Of a DNA stretch of 64,000 nt, positions 23,308 to 36,610 are shown piece by piece. Position 1 is the stretch's first letter. Each line of letters begins with the position of its first letter. The notes beneath the pieces were generated by a model. It searched no databases. It had not been told where the DNA came from and saw only the letters and a program-made list of their open reading frames with translations. This DNA is from Azolla caroliniana. Its lineage: Eukaryota; Polypodiophyta. Both the position numbers and the translations under genes were made by a program. Location of the stretch: NCBI GenBank assembly GCA_043228905.1, contig JBHGNT010000017.1:5332001-5396000 (forward strand), given 5' to 3'.

Positions 23308-25798
23308 AAATATAATCTCATATAGTTGCTAATTCAAAACAAAACTGATTACTATATACTTAACAAGAAAGAAAAAAGTTCCATGGCAGAAGCCCCGACT
23401 AAGAAATGTGGAAATGTATATTGTTGGGCATTGTTGTAGAACCCATGTGAACTTCACTCTAACATTGTATTTCTCAATGTATCATTTTTTTTTCTTCTTC
23501 TTGAAATGTCAAATTGTTATTTCTTTCTCATGTCACTCGCATGGGCATGAGAAAAGAGCATTATTATGGAAGGACCTGAGACCTCATTAAGAATAAACAT
23601 TGCTTAAAATGATTAATTGTGTTCATTGTAAGAAATTTTCATAAATTGTAGCTCCAAATATAGTGGGGAACGGTTTACAAAGTTTCCATACAAAATGTTC
23701 TGGTGGAGGAATCTCATTTGTAAGATAAACTTGTATATATCTATATACATATACATGCACGGAACATGCATACATTGTTAGAATACCAAGCAGCAATGTA
23801 TGCACCATAATCCCTCTGATCCATTTCATGTGTGCACCTATGGAAATGCTAAGGTCCTTTTCAGCATTGTGTGCTTAAAATGGTAGTGGTAATTTTGTAC
23901 TATAGAAATGTGACAATGACAATGTCGTAATGTCAAATATTAGGAGCTGATTAGTCCATAGTTATATGAAGATGTTATTCTTTGCATAGGCCAATAAAAT
24001 CAATACCAACAAAACCCAAAGTTGTAGCTCTATGCTTTTCTAATAATAAATGTGTTTGATTCTTAATACTTTGCATATATTATCAGCAAGCACATTAATA
24101 ATCACTCCTTTAGCATCTCATAAGGTACAAGTAATATGCCAAGGAAAGACATGTTATAAACTTATTGCATACAAGGATTTCTGAATTAAGCTAATGAGGG
24201 TGAATGGTAAGATTTTGAAGCACCGCAAAGTACAATTCATTGAAATCAACTACATATGTGGGTCTACTACCCATAGTTGTCATGTAGAAGAAGAATTGTA
24301 AGCATGGTATGGTCCAAGATCTCTAATTTTTTGCAAAATATTCTTATTATTTGAAGTTCACATAATATGTTATGTTGGACACTAATACGAAACCACACAA
24401 AGATTTAAAGAATGATGAGAGTTGAACTCACAAATTGAATTAACATTTTTTTTTCATTAGCTTTGTAAGAACAACATGGAAATTACTTTGTTATGCCATG
24501 ATGACAATTTATTGCAAGGGGATACTTGAATTAGTTAGTATTCTATTACACCATGGTAATAATTTGTCACATTCATGACTTTCACAAGTAACTTATGTCC
24601 TAGGGTATTAAAGGTGCGAGGAAAATGTTAGTATCTCATGATTCATGAGCTACTTACCTTAATGTTTTATGTTTAATAGATCATTGTTGACATGACTACA
24701 AATAGTTACATAATTTAATCAATCAAACAAATACCAAAACTAAACATTCTAGAAGCCATAAAAGCATTTCTATTACTAGACGTCAATGATCTTTCAACTA
24801 TACCCTCCGAAGGTTGCCAATATTGGTCTTCGAATAGCACAAATTTAATGTCTAATGTGTTCGAATGTGTTCGAGGGAAGGATTCAGTTTACAACCTAAC
24901 TTTAGCATTGACATGACAATCAAAAGGTGTGATAGTACACACACATGTGCATATTTCCTCGGGAGATCGTAAATGAAATATACATTCATTTATATTATTT
25001 ACTTTGTATTTTCAACAACATCAAGCTTCCTATCATACCCATCCTAAACCATATTAAAAATTGAGATTGGAACAACGTCAAGTTTGGAACATGTTAGTAA
25101 TGAGTGCTACCCAAAGATGTGAAACTAAGCCAATAAGTACCTATTGCATGCATGGTTCGAACTCTGCTTTATGGAACTAAGGTTTATGGAGGAAATATTT
25201 CAACAAGCTCATGGAGTGAGTAGTTCGAATGTAAAACAAATTTCTACAACGTTATTTAGGGGTTAGACCTCAACCTTGTACCCTATAATACTACCAAACA
25301 CGAGAAGAGTAACATAGTTTTATGCCCTTCAAAGAGTTTACAAGTACATATTGAAAGGACAATGTGTGAAATTTCTTTCATTCAACTAAGTATCAGACAT
25401 ATGGAAATGGTTTTCAAGTTAAATCATTTCTAGCACGTTGAAGAATATTCGTATGTGCATTTAAAGGGCATAAAAGGAATAGGAGAAAATGTGTCCAAGG
25501 TTTACTAAGCAACACCAGGACGGAAGAAGCCTCCATACATACAAATTATTGCAATTGCATTAATACTACTCCAACAAAAGTGGAGAACAATCTAACACGA
25601 ATTTGAGTATTGCTATTTCAATTTACAACCATATTAATACTCCCATATTGGAATTTTTATTGGGGATGGTTGATCGATGCCCCCACCTCCAAAAACTCAT
25701 ATTGAGTAGAGGTAGAAGACATCACATCACAACATTGACAATAGAAATTAGGGCTGGATAAATACTGACCAAAGATAGATCAAAGGCAACATGTACAA
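23308..25798. other. intergenic, nothing recognised
   Basis: This includes the likely 3' UTR of the nucleotidase gene; AATAAA at about 23592 is a possible poly(A) signal. The rest is AT-rich DNA without supported features. Confidence 0.5.
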
Positions 25799-25800
25799 TA

Positions 25801-26910
25801 ACCATTCGGTTAAGTTCGCACTTCGAACGCATGGGTGAAGTGCGCACTTAATCGAGCTGCGCATTTATGGGTTTTCTGAAAAAATTTGGGCCTTTTTGAA
25901 AATTTTTAGGTTTTCTTGAAAATTTTTCCCTTCTTTGTTCGTATCATATGTTTCTTCATTAGAAAAGTGATTGATTAATGTGATATAATTGACCTGAAAT
26001 GTTTATGGTTTTAGCATACTCTTGTTGGATATCACTTTTTCCCGATTCCATATTACCTTGAGTTTTTGCCTTTTTGCTAGGCCTACCTAATGAACTTCCT
26101 TGGATATGATGAGATTTTTCTTTGCATTCTCTTCCTAGTGGTGGGAGGTTTGAGGAATTGTAGTAGAAATGGAGATGGAGGAGATCGGAAAAGAGAGAGG
26201 AGGAGCAACGGAGAAAGCATAGGCTGGAACAGAAAGAAAATAAACGAGATGTACAGAAAGAGAAAGAGAGGGAGGAGGGAGTGAGGGAGTGAAAGAAAGA
26301 AGGAGAAAATTAAGAATGACCGAAGGCGGTGACGGGACTAGGTGGCGGCGGCGGTGGCGGGAGGAGGAGAGCAGGAGAGAAAGAAACAAAATTAAGAAAG
26401 TGAGGGAAGGAGAGAAAGAAAGAAACATAATTAAGAAAGTGAGGGAAGGAGAGAAAGAAAGAAACATAATTAAGAAAGTGAGGGAAGGAGAGAAAGAAAG
26501 AAACATAATTAAGAATGAATGAATACGGAAAAGGAAATGGATAATTGGGTTAAGTAGGAAAGTTTATTTTCTTTAACGAGAATCAAAATTACCTACTCAC
26601 AGTTCTACACACACACATACAACACATAACACGCACACAAACGCTACAACGGGAGAGACCAATTCTAAGATTTGGTTCTTTTTTCCTTGCATTTCCAAGA
26701 GACCCCACCCACCATCACGTAACAAATTCTTTTAATTCTTTTAATTCTTTTCTTTTATTGTTTTTTGAATATTTGGAACATAGTTTTAATTTCGTTTGAT
26801 GTAATTTCATCATGAACAATGTAATTTTTTTGATTGGGATTTTGACCTCTATAAAAAGCGCACTTAATAGAATGGTGCACTTAAGTGGGCACACACTTAA
26901 CCGAATGGTT
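25801..26910. mobile_element. non-autonomous TIR DNA transposon (TA target duplication)
   Basis: The element begins ACCATTCGGTTAAG at 25801 and ends in the inverted copy CTTAACCGAATGGT at 26910. It is flanked by TA on both sides (25799-25800 and 26911-26912). Subterminal regions carry repeated CACTTAA motifs in both orientations. The 1110-bp interior has no transposase: only purine-rich frames and a tandem repeat. A TA duplication suits the Tc1/mariner superfamily, but the TIR does not match one I know. A second, partial copy of its right end lies at about 54180-54349. Confidence 0.75.
26391..26512 (+). repeat. 39-bp tandem repeat, three copies
   Basis: A purine-rich 39-bp unit (AATTAAGAAAGTGAGGGAAG, then AGAGAAAGAAAGAAACAT with small variation) repeated three times inside the TIR transposon. 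Confidence 0.85.
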
Positions 26911-26912
26911 AC

Positions 26913-29100
26913 TGTATTTGCCTCAACGCACTGGAATGACAAAAACTAATCACATTGGAATGCCTTACAGATAACTTTCCATGACCAAAAGCACTCAAAG
27001 AAACTTGGAATGTTCACTAGAGATATCTCAACAAATTGGAGACAATCATAAAGAGATTTCTTAAAAAAGAACTTAAAGAGTCCAAACCCAACAATAGGTA
27101 GCTAGCTAGCCAATGAAAACAATATTCCAACCTTCCCAGTATTTGAGCCAATGGATAAAATAACAGTCATCCATGTTATTAGAGAAGACATTGAACAATT
27201 AAAAGGATTTTCCATATAGTGCATTTGGAAACCCAAGTCAAAGATTGTCTCTCGATTGATGGATAAAAGTTCTTATTGATTGACACGTCCATGGGAAATA
27301 GATAATTGTTTAAAAATGACAATGAATAGCCTTCATCCAACAATAGTCGTCCTCTCCCTTTCTTGAGTCAGTGGGCATCCACATAAGATGGAACTATCAC
27401 GTCCCTACAGGGATTTGTACATAATCATCTAATTTGTAAAATTTTATAACTAATGGAAAGAGTTTTTTTTTGGAAAAAAAAAAACTGAGAATGACTGATT
27501 CTCCTTTCACTTTAGAAATGTGAATTAATGGAAGACCCAAACTGGGAAATTAGGAATAAAATGTGGTTTTTCATCTCAACTTTTTAACTTTACTTTTGTT
27601 ATTTGTTCTACCATTTGAAGAGTGTTTTGACAATGTTGCACTTGCATGGACATTAATATATCAACATCGTCATGTAAAAAGCACATTGAGGTTGGGTGAT
27701 ATTTAAAAGTTCACTCTTAACTATGTCTTTCTCAATTTTGTATGAAATTCGACATGAATGTCTCATGCATGTGTCGTATATTGCCACGTCACAACACTCC
27801 AAGGACTTGGAAGGCCAGTAAAGGTAGACAAAAGTAAAAGAAGAGTAATTGTTATCAATGTCAATTTCCTTTTCACATATAGAAGTTGTGGAGTTGAGAA
27901 AAACCTATTCTCAATGATTATTCAACATAAATTTATATTAATCTCTATATGAATTGATTGAATGTGAAGGGCGAGCCACATAGTTCTTATAGTTTATCAA
28001 AAAGACTATTTATTTCTCTGGAAAAAAAAGACTATTTATGATTCTTTGCTTGCTTCTCCCCCCCCCCCCCCCCCTTTATTAGACATGTGCATCGATGTAC
28101 AATAAAGGACATAAAATTGAAATTGGTCATGAATATGTGGAGAATGAATCTAATGAACCAAAATGTGCTGTGTAAAATGAATGAAAGGATATGATGTAAA
28201 ATTTGGTTTCCTTTTTCATGGTTCATTGTTTTATGTTATAGCCAATATAATACTTCAGCAACACTATTAATTCAACCAAAGATATGATGTTGCCCTAACA
28301 TTGGCCACTATTAGCGCCAATCAAATATAACTCACATGATTCTTATGTGATCAAGTACGTTGTAACTTTGAAGTGAAAGGGAATAAAGAAAAAAGGAGAT
28401 GAAAGAATGGATGTGCCACTAAGAATAGATGCATTAGGTTTAAAGCGATGCCAAATGTGTTCAATAGTTGTTTCATTGTAATAATATACTCCAACATCCT
28501 AGTGAATTTCTAGTGTCCAATTGAACATTAGGAACTTCATATTGTCTCTCTGTGTTTTTTGAACTTGCTCAAGTTCGAAGTTCTAGTTTTAATCTTCATA
28601 TTCTTCTGTGTTAAATTAAACTTTGGTAGTACTTAACGTGAAGTTTCCAGTTGTTCTCTTTGTAGTACCCCTTTCGTGTACGACACTAGACTTGTGAAAT
28701 ACTTAAAGTGGCCTAGGTTTCTATTGAACATTGGTAAAGATGTCATTATATAATATTGGCCCCTTGGTTTTTCAAACTCTTCCAAGTTCGAAGCTCCCAA
28801 GAACTGAAGTTTTTCACGTTATTCATTCATGCATCTTCTGAATTTATGCGTTGTCGTACAACGATATTTCTAATACATATTGATACGACCAGGGTAACTC
28901 TGATTAGTGTTTGATAGAGAGGCCAAAATTGAGTCATGGGTACTTGAGTCGACAGACAAGTGGCACATATTGATCTATGGGACCTCTTAAAGGGCACAAG
29001 TTTTCTTTTCTTTTTTGATGTGTATCTCCTCCGTAAGGAAAAAAGGGTGAGGAAGACACCCACAAATCTAAAAAGACTGAGGAAGGCTTAGTCTATAGGA
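26913..29100. other. intergenic, nothing recognised
   Basis: AT-rich DNA. The only notable structure is a run of about 17 C at 28060-28076. Confidence 0.5.
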
Positions 29101-29102
29101 CT

Positions 29103-29122
29103 CTATACATATACATATAAAG
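29103..29122 (+). promoter_or_regulatory. candidate TATA box of the dioxygenase gene
   Basis: TATACATATAAAGA lies about 80-100 bp upstream of the ATG at 29203, a normal position for a plant TATA box with a short 5' UTR. Not verified by transcript data. Confidence 0.45.
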
Positions 29123-29202
29123 AGTGAGGAAGGCATGCTTTTATTATAGCAAGGAGAGATAGACAGTGAAAAGTGTGTGTGTTTGTTACCAAAACATTTG
29201 TG

Positions 29203-32027
29203 ATGTCTTCTTCAAAGGAAGATGAAGCAAAGGTAAGGACCACCATCCCTTCTTCTTCTTCTTTTTGCTACTCCTTGTTGGGGTTAGGGTTAGGGTTAGT
29301 GTTGGTGTTGTATTGTGATGTGGAAGCAGCAAATGCACTTAGATTGGCTCCTCCTAGGCATAGACCATCATGGCATGGTGGTGACTCGGCATTGTCGAGA
29401 CCCTCGCAAGAAGACTCTACCCATCACCACCGCGGCATTGTTCTACCACAACCTCCACAACCTCAACCATCTCCATCTCCTCCGGCGGCACAACCGCCAT
29501 CGGCACCACCTCAGCCCACACCATCATCCTCACCCCCTAGGCCCACACCCACACCCCCGGCGGCACAACCGCCATCGGCGCCACCTCAACCCACACCATC
29601 ATCCTCACCTCCTAGGCCCACGCCCACACCGCCATCATCCAACACATCATCTTCTTCTTCCAATTGCTCCGAGATTGACGGAATGACGGAGGGCCCATAT
29701 TGGGTCGAGGAGGACCTCCAAGCTTCGGATATCCGCCAAGACCTCCTTTTCGGCCTCCGACTCAACCTAATCTTCAAAGTGGACAACATATCAACATCAT
29801 CATTGTCATTGGGGTCGGAAAATAACAACAACAATGGGTCGTGCGAGGCCGTAGAGAATGTGAGGATCGATGTGTGGCAAGCTCGGTATGACGGGATATA
29901 TAGTGATGTGGAAAAGGATAATACCCAAGGGGAGACTTGGCTTCGCGGCTACCAATTCACAAACTCCTCCGGATATGCTTGTTTCACCACTATCTATCCA
30001 GGTAAAAAATAAAAAATAAAAAATCTTTTGTTTTCTCCTATTTCATTCAAGAACATGGTGGTAAATCTAATAATAGTAGGCTATGGATGCAAGGGTCTTG
30101 GGTTCAAATCCCATCCCCATGCTTCCACACATCATTGTTGTACCATACATACATCACTTCTCCGAAACTACCATGTCAATGTGCCACAAATCCATCCCAT
30201 ACTTCCTCACATAATTGTTGTACCACACATCACTTCTCCGAAACTACATGTCAAATGTGCAACAAATCCATCCCATGCTTCCACACATCATTGTTGTACC
30301 ATACATCACTTCTCCGGAACTACATGTCAATGTTCCACACACATCACTTTCCTGGAACTACATGACACATTGACATGAACTTCATCTCGATCTCCAAATA
30401 TATGGCACACCCACCTCAACTACATAGGAAGGGGCTCTTCTCCCTTGAATTCACCTCACAGTCCCCTCGAGGGCCATGCCATGACGTCTTCTCGTGACCC
30501 TGAGTCGATCGTTTGCCTCATGATCATTACCTGTTACCTGTTCTCGGTCTCTCCCGCATATGCATACCCCTTAATCTCTCTCTCTCTCTCCCCCCCCCTT
30601 TGCATTGCATTCACATCTTTGAAACACACAATTTTTTATGCACTCATCGGTAATGACGAAGCCTGACATGACAAGCAGCATGTCACTAGCTCAAGGTAAG
30701 ATCCGAGTGGATTGTGTTGGAAGTTTTCTAGGGGTTATCTAGTACTCAAGTAGATGTCTCTTTTCTTTCGAGAAACACACACACTTTGAAAAACCTTCAT
30801 CATTAGGTTCTCTCTCTCTCTATATGTTTTCATTGGCAAGACATGTTGCAAGGGTCTATTATGCCTAGCTTTAGAAATCAAAAGTTAATATTATCGGTGT
30901 AGAGCCATGGTCATAGGTGTCGAAAGATGAGAATGTTCATTTGACCTCGATTGTATTCTTTGGACATTCTTGTTGCCTTGCTTTCCAATCTCTTTACAAT
31001 AAAGCCGAAAAACTCATAAATATGTTTACGATAATACCTTATTCAAAAAAGTAGGAATAAGCCAATCTTTATTTTAGATTATCTTAGAATGTATGCTAAT
31101 AAAGATAAAGAGATGATTTATTCATATCTAGAAATTGAGATATATCGGTTGAGGTTTACAACCGTTAATATCATGCATCGGTAAAACAAATTGTGTGATA
31201 TGATTGGGAAAAGACGTATGTGTGTACCCTCAAGGCTTCATTGGCTGTTTTGAATGGAATAAAGTATGCTTAGTTTCATAGGTTCTTGTCTTTTAAGTAG
31301 TTTGTGTCTTATTTGTTTAATGCCTCCAATAGGGTAGCCAAGTAATCGACAATTGGCATGCTCAAGGTCTTAAAAACATACGGAATGTCCAAAACCTGAA
31401 AATGTTGGTGCAATTTATTCATAAGATTATGGGGTATTATTCTCTAGGATATGATGAGCACTATAGATAGATTCTCCCTTTTTCACAATCTTATTCTTAT
31501 AAGTTCTGAATGCATTTGTAGTTTTAAGTTTTCTCCCTCAATTTGAGGATAAGTAGCTTGATGTGCTTTGCCCAATGTTGATGGGGTACTCATTGTAACC
31601 GACTTGCGAGAGGATGGCCATATAACATTTTCATAAATGACAAATGTTTATTGGTTTGCGTATGTGTGTAGGATGGTACTCAGGTCGGACTCCACACATA
31701 CATGTGAGAGTGAGAACATATGACTCAGACGGCAACACCACATTGTATGAAGACACGTCACAATTATTCTTCAACGACACCATCAATGAAGAGGTGTTCA
31801 ATAATGTGTATCCTTATAACACTCGGGGTGGTAAAAGAGACACCTATAACAGTGGAGACTCGTTGTTTACAATAAGTAATGTTATCCCTCTTGTTGGCAA
31901 CTACACCGATGGCTACACAAGTTCAATAGTTGAGCTTAATATACCTTTTTCCATTTCCTCTCCTTATTCTAATGCCTTCATTCGTCGTATTTCCAACGAT
32001 GATGATTTTGATCAACACCACACTTAA
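29203..32027 (+). CDS. secreted intradiol ring-cleavage dioxygenase, two exons
   Basis: Exons 29203-30001 and 31672-32027 join in frame (799+356 nt) to give 384 codons plus TAA. The first in-frame ATG is 29203; the open frame extends upstream only by non-ATG codons. Residues about 21-40 form a hydrophobic signal peptide with likely cleavage near 43. A Pro/Ser-rich linker follows (about 90-150, with a duplicated AAQPPSAPPQPTPSSSPPRP unit). Then comes the catalytic domain: EGPYW (163-167), DVWQARYDGIYS, TWLRGYQFTNSSGYACF, and PGWYSGRTPHIHVRV across the splice junction. The expected non-haem Fe(III) ligands are present as Y233, Y269, H275 and H277. Several N-x-S/T sites fit an extracellular protein. 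Family members cleave catechol-type rings between the two hydroxyls; the substrate here is unknown. The family is best known from bacteria and fungi. Confidence 0.85.
30002..31671 (+). other. intron of the dioxygenase gene
   Basis: A 1670-bp GT..AG intron (donor GTAAAAAA, acceptor TGTGTAG). It splits the catalytic domain just before the Fe-ligand segment. It contains a degenerate tandem repeat at 30110-30370 and short CT runs near 30575-30595 and 30812-30822. Confidence 0.75.
30110..30370 (+). repeat. degenerate tandem repeat in the dioxygenase intron
   Basis: About four imperfect copies of a unit of about 70-80 bp containing CATCCCATGCTTCCACACAT, CATTGTTGTACCA and CATCACTTCTCCGGAACTAC. Spacing varies and the last copies are shortened. 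Confidence 0.75.
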
Positions 32028-35000
32028 GTTATACTAGTATTTTAGGCACATTTCTTTGTAAGGATTGGCCCTACAAACATACAACTTTGTGATGAGTCAA
32101 ATTCCACAAGTTGTACACATCACTTGGTGACAACAAATTTCCTTCTTCATTTATGGCAAATTTGAATGTTGCTGAACCACACAAGCATAAAGTAAATAAA
32201 ATTTGTTTTATAGAGAAATCTATTGATATATAAGAGTGGATTAAATAAATAAAATGGAAGAAAATAGATGTATATTTCTTGAAAAAAATGTTAATGTTGG
32301 CTTTGTACTTGCTGTAGAAACAAGTGTGAAGTTGTGAACCACAGAATGTGATCCATCTTTCACGCAAGCTCAGTTTAAACAAAATATAGTTGTTGATTTA
32401 ATGTATTAAATGGCTCAGTTTGCTTGGATGTTTAGGGGTTTGGTTTGAGCCTTTATTGACTTAATCCTTTTGGTAGATATTTTTGAAATATTTAATGAAT
32501 GTCTACGAAGTTTTAACTTACATATTTATTTCAAAAATATTTAAGAAATATACGATGCGTATTACAAAGTTTTAACTTACAACCAATTATGTTTTAGTTA
32601 TTCTTGCCAAAACTATGGGTTGAGGATAAATGGTTTGTGGAGTGGGTGTAACCTCATGAGACACCCCCAACATTTTAAGGGGGTCAACATTTCAGATGGA
32701 ATGTCAAAGGAAAATATAGTGTACCTGACCTGCCATCCTTAAATTATCCTTTTGTTTAGTGTTGGTGTGTATGACCTCTAACCTTGGGCTATGGTCATTA
32801 TCATAGCCATTGGCACACCAAGCCTATGAACCCACACTCCATGATGAACTCTTCAAAGGATCCCACATTGAAGTTTGTTCGAACATCTTGCCAAACCTCA
32901 CCCAAGGCCTAGGACAAGTTGAATCATGAAATTACAAGGGTCTAACCAAATTCGAGGCTATGGATGGAACTTGAAGAGAAATTAGCTTGGGTTTAGTGGG
33001 GAACCCTCACCTTGTTGCGATCGTGAAGGAGTGTTTGCGCACATTTTCGAGGCAAGTGCTCATTGGACCACCTTGATCAACACAAAGTGTTCACATGGTT
33101 GTACTAGCTAACTAGAACAAGTTCTAGCTCAAAGACCAATTCGACCCTATGGTGCTCAATAATGATGAACCCCCAAACTATGCGGCTTGAGAATAAAGGA
33201 GGGTGATCCATAAGCTTCTTCACCCTAGATTTCATTCAGCCCATCAAGAACACGAACCTATAGCTTGGTCCAATCATCCCCTAAAACTATCGAAACCTCG
33301 ACATAAGTCGGGATTTTTTTTGTCCGCCTTCTCGTCCATAAACTCTCAATGTGAATCCTCTAGTTTTCCATGGTTTTTTGTGAACCCCTTGCATCTTCAT
33401 GGAATTTTGCATCCACAATCTAATCACTTCCAAGATGCCTTTCTTTTGCCCTGTTCTTTCATCATGGGTTTTCTTCTCTTCTTTTGATGGCATCTGGCCA
33501 TTTCATCGGATCTATGCTCAATTATGGTTCTCCTTGGTTTGTTTAGAAGCCTCCATGCCTCTCTGTTCTCAAATCCCTTGTCTGTGACAAAATTCAAAAT
33601 TTACAACTGCCATATGTATCAATCCAATCCTTCATTTTTGGCTAGGTCTTTCAGCATCTCCAATTAAGTTTCCTTTATGTTTGTCTCTAGAATCTCCAGA
33701 ATTGGAAAGCCATGATCCTTCCTTGGGGTTTATCCATAGCAACCCTTTAAAATGAAGAGATCCTCAACATGTCAAGCATTCCTCTTGGTACCATCTCCAT
33801 TCCATAGATTCACAACTATTGGGGGGGCGGCATTGCCACCATGAAACCGACTTATTCACTAGGAATTGTACCGAATGCCATGCTAATAAATGTGCTACGG
33901 ATTTGTGGGTGGAACCTCTAGAATGGGAGATGAGTGAAATGGATGGATGAAGATATATTGAGAAGAAGATGGTTAAAAGAAAGAGATATGGGATAATAGG
34001 GGGAGTAATGAGCATACAACCAAGTTAGAGAGGTTTCAATTGGATACCTTCATGTAAAAAACAAAAGAGATGAGATAATTGGCTAGGTTCCTACATGAGA
34101 AGGGGCTTTTATTTCTGCCACTTTCCAATTTGATGGTGTGCCCCTTTATGATATAGGGGAGCATCCCCATTCGCTAAGCATAACAAAACATTTATATCTG
34201 TACCTTAGTGGTGGTTACATTGCTTCCTAACATACATACATACATACATACATACATATTCATAGGTGTAAGGGCTCATCACCGTACATTAATAAATGCT
34301 TTAATCTCAATTGAAACACTTGCCTAGTAGTCTCCTTTGTGGCACCCCTTTATTTCAACTAATAAAGATGCTTATTTTAGAGGAAAGGAGCATTGCCACT
34401 CACTCCCACCAAACCTATACACATCACTCTTTTCCTCTAATACTCTAACACCATCATCCATGTTAATGTCAATCATGTCCACATACCCATTCATTCTTAC
34501 CAAACTCCAACTTCATCACCTTCTTTTTTATAACAACTTCCCAATTTGTCATGTCTCTCTCGCTTCCTAAACGTCACCTTGAGGCCATATGTCGCATATA
34601 TCTTGGCCACACATGGTCTTGTCGATGCTTGACCATCTCCTCCATGTCATACGTCAACATTATTGTCTCCATTCCTTTTTTCCCGAGTTTCTCCATCGCT
34701 CACCCCATGCTCTTCACATCGGGTTCACCAAATGTCACACGCATCGTGATTGAGTGCAAAACCTCCATAAAGTGGTGATGAGGAGGCTTCAAGATTGAGA
34801 TGAGTGCAAGGGATCATTTCAAAAGAAGTTTTGTAGACATAGGTCTTGATCTTATGACTTTTAGGTTAAAAACAAGATGCTTTAAATAATTGAGCAAGAA
34901 AGGATGGAATGCTATGTGACTCAAAAGTGTTACTTACAACATAGACTTATATTGTTTTTGGGAGGATGTTCGATAATGTCTTTTTCCCCATACTTCATAA

Positions 35001-35999
35001 TCAAGCCCTTTATATACAATTCCTCATGCTAAGTTGGTGAGGAAGTATGTCGTCACTTGAAGCACGCACTCAAACTTAGTTTACCTGCATATATGTGGTT
35101 TAACCTAGTTTGAGTGCATTTGTGTGATTTATCCTAGTTTGTGTGCGTGTATGTTTCAAGTAATGTGTAATTGGATGCTTGGTTTAGAGGTGGTATCAAG
35201 TTGTTGGTTCATGAGATTTTGCTAGAAATTCGAAACCATTTGATTAACTTCATCTACATATTTTTTGACATCACAATACTCAAAGTAAGGATGTTTTGCA
35301 TTCCGCTTTTGCAACCATTAACACTTCCTAATTTAGATGTGGTTCAAATTGTATGTTGTAGGCAATATGACACGAACCCACCTCCTGTTCTACCTTACAC
35401 CACAAATCAATTGGCCAAAATCATGATTGACAAGACCATTGAGGAGTATATTCTATCCCATGCTCACCACTTCTTCCATTAACACAATCCCGCCAAATGG
35501 CATTGCCCACCAACAATGCTTACAACCACCACCATTTCTTGGAGGATTTGAGCACCTAGATTGTGACCAAGGAGCATTGACTCTAGAAGAGCTATGACCC
35601 GCCTAGTTATAGTGGAATCTAATATGGTGAACATGGGGATCACCAACCTTGAACTAGACACTACTATAGACACTACCATAAACAAAATGTGCACACTTCA
35701 AACCATGATGAAGCTTTCTTTTAGAAACTATTTTATAAAGGAGGTCCTAAGGTGAGTTTTCTAAAGTCCTATAAATAACACTTTAAGAAGACATTTTGGA
35801 TTTTCACTTGTTTTTTTTTTCCTTGAAAGATTTTCTTCAATAGAATTAAAACATCAAGAAAGTACAAGTAAAAGTTATTTGCCCGTAGGCTTACAACGTA
35901 ATGTATGTACACCTAAACTTGTACATACAAAAACAACTTATATAGGGTTGTTGAGCCTTAAACGATACATTAACATGTTGGTTTTATATCAAGAAAGGG
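32028..35999. other. intergenic, nothing recognised
   Basis: AT-rich DNA with only short frames. A (CATA)n microsatellite lies at about 34230-34258. No gene, LTR or terminal repeat could be supported. Confidence 0.5.
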
Positions 36000-36610
36000 T
36001 CCATGGAAGATGATAATTCCATTGAGGTCTTTGGTTTGTCATTACAAAGAGAGGCACCTTCCTCCATAAGTGAAGAAGCTTCATCCTTCTTTTATGAATA
36101 TTTTTTGGAGAACCAGATATGTTATCATACTGCCCACGAACTATTGTCAACAATGTTTCCCATATCTCAAGCAATACCTCTAGAATGCCAAGCTTTGCGG
36201 CATCGTAAAGTCAACTGCATCTACATTTCCATAATACCCATAATGTTATCGTAGTCACAGTTTTTCAGATCTGGACAAATCGCATCTACTTTCGAGGTTG
36301 TTGAAACGGACAAAGTGATATCAATCTTCTGTTATATGTCGTCATGGCCTCTAGTATATCATCTGCCTCATACAACATCAGGCTGGAGTGTAATATTCCC
36401 CAAGAGAACAAGCAACCAACATTGATTGTTAGGAATAAAGAAAGAACTTTATTCCACACTTGCTGAGCCAAGGAACAAGACTAGAGGGCATGCTTAGTAG
36501 CCTCTGGTGTAGCATAGCAAAATTCACATTGCCTGAGATTATGTGCTACATTCCCTTTTAACGTCTGGCCAACTGGTAATGCAACATGCACTAATAGCCA
36601 TCTAAAAAGA
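36000..36610 (-). pseudogene. LINE fragment: zf-RVT region
   Basis: Read on the minus strand with frameshifts, 36600-36420 gives a segment with CEFCYATPEATKHAL, a Cys/Ser position, then AQQVWNKVLSLF. This is the C-x2-C..H..C-AxxxW pattern of the zinc-binding domain that follows RT in plant L1-type LINEs. The downstream frame (36471-36286) continues with a LINE-like C-terminal region. No RT or endonuclease is nearby. Confidence 0.55.

Noticed and set aside
28060-28076. Poly-C run as a functional G-quadruplex site
   Set aside because: A plain homopolymer in featureless DNA; nothing else supports a role, and length may be a sequencing artefact.
29173-29202. Upstream start for the dioxygenase, ten codons before 29203
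   Set aside because: That extension begins with GTG, not ATG; a nuclear plant gene should start at the first ATG, 29203.
29281-29305. GGGTTAGGGTTAGGGTTAG as telomeric repeat
   Set aside because: It encodes Leu-Gly repeats of the signal peptide within an intact reading frame, and plant telomeres usually carry TTTAGGG.
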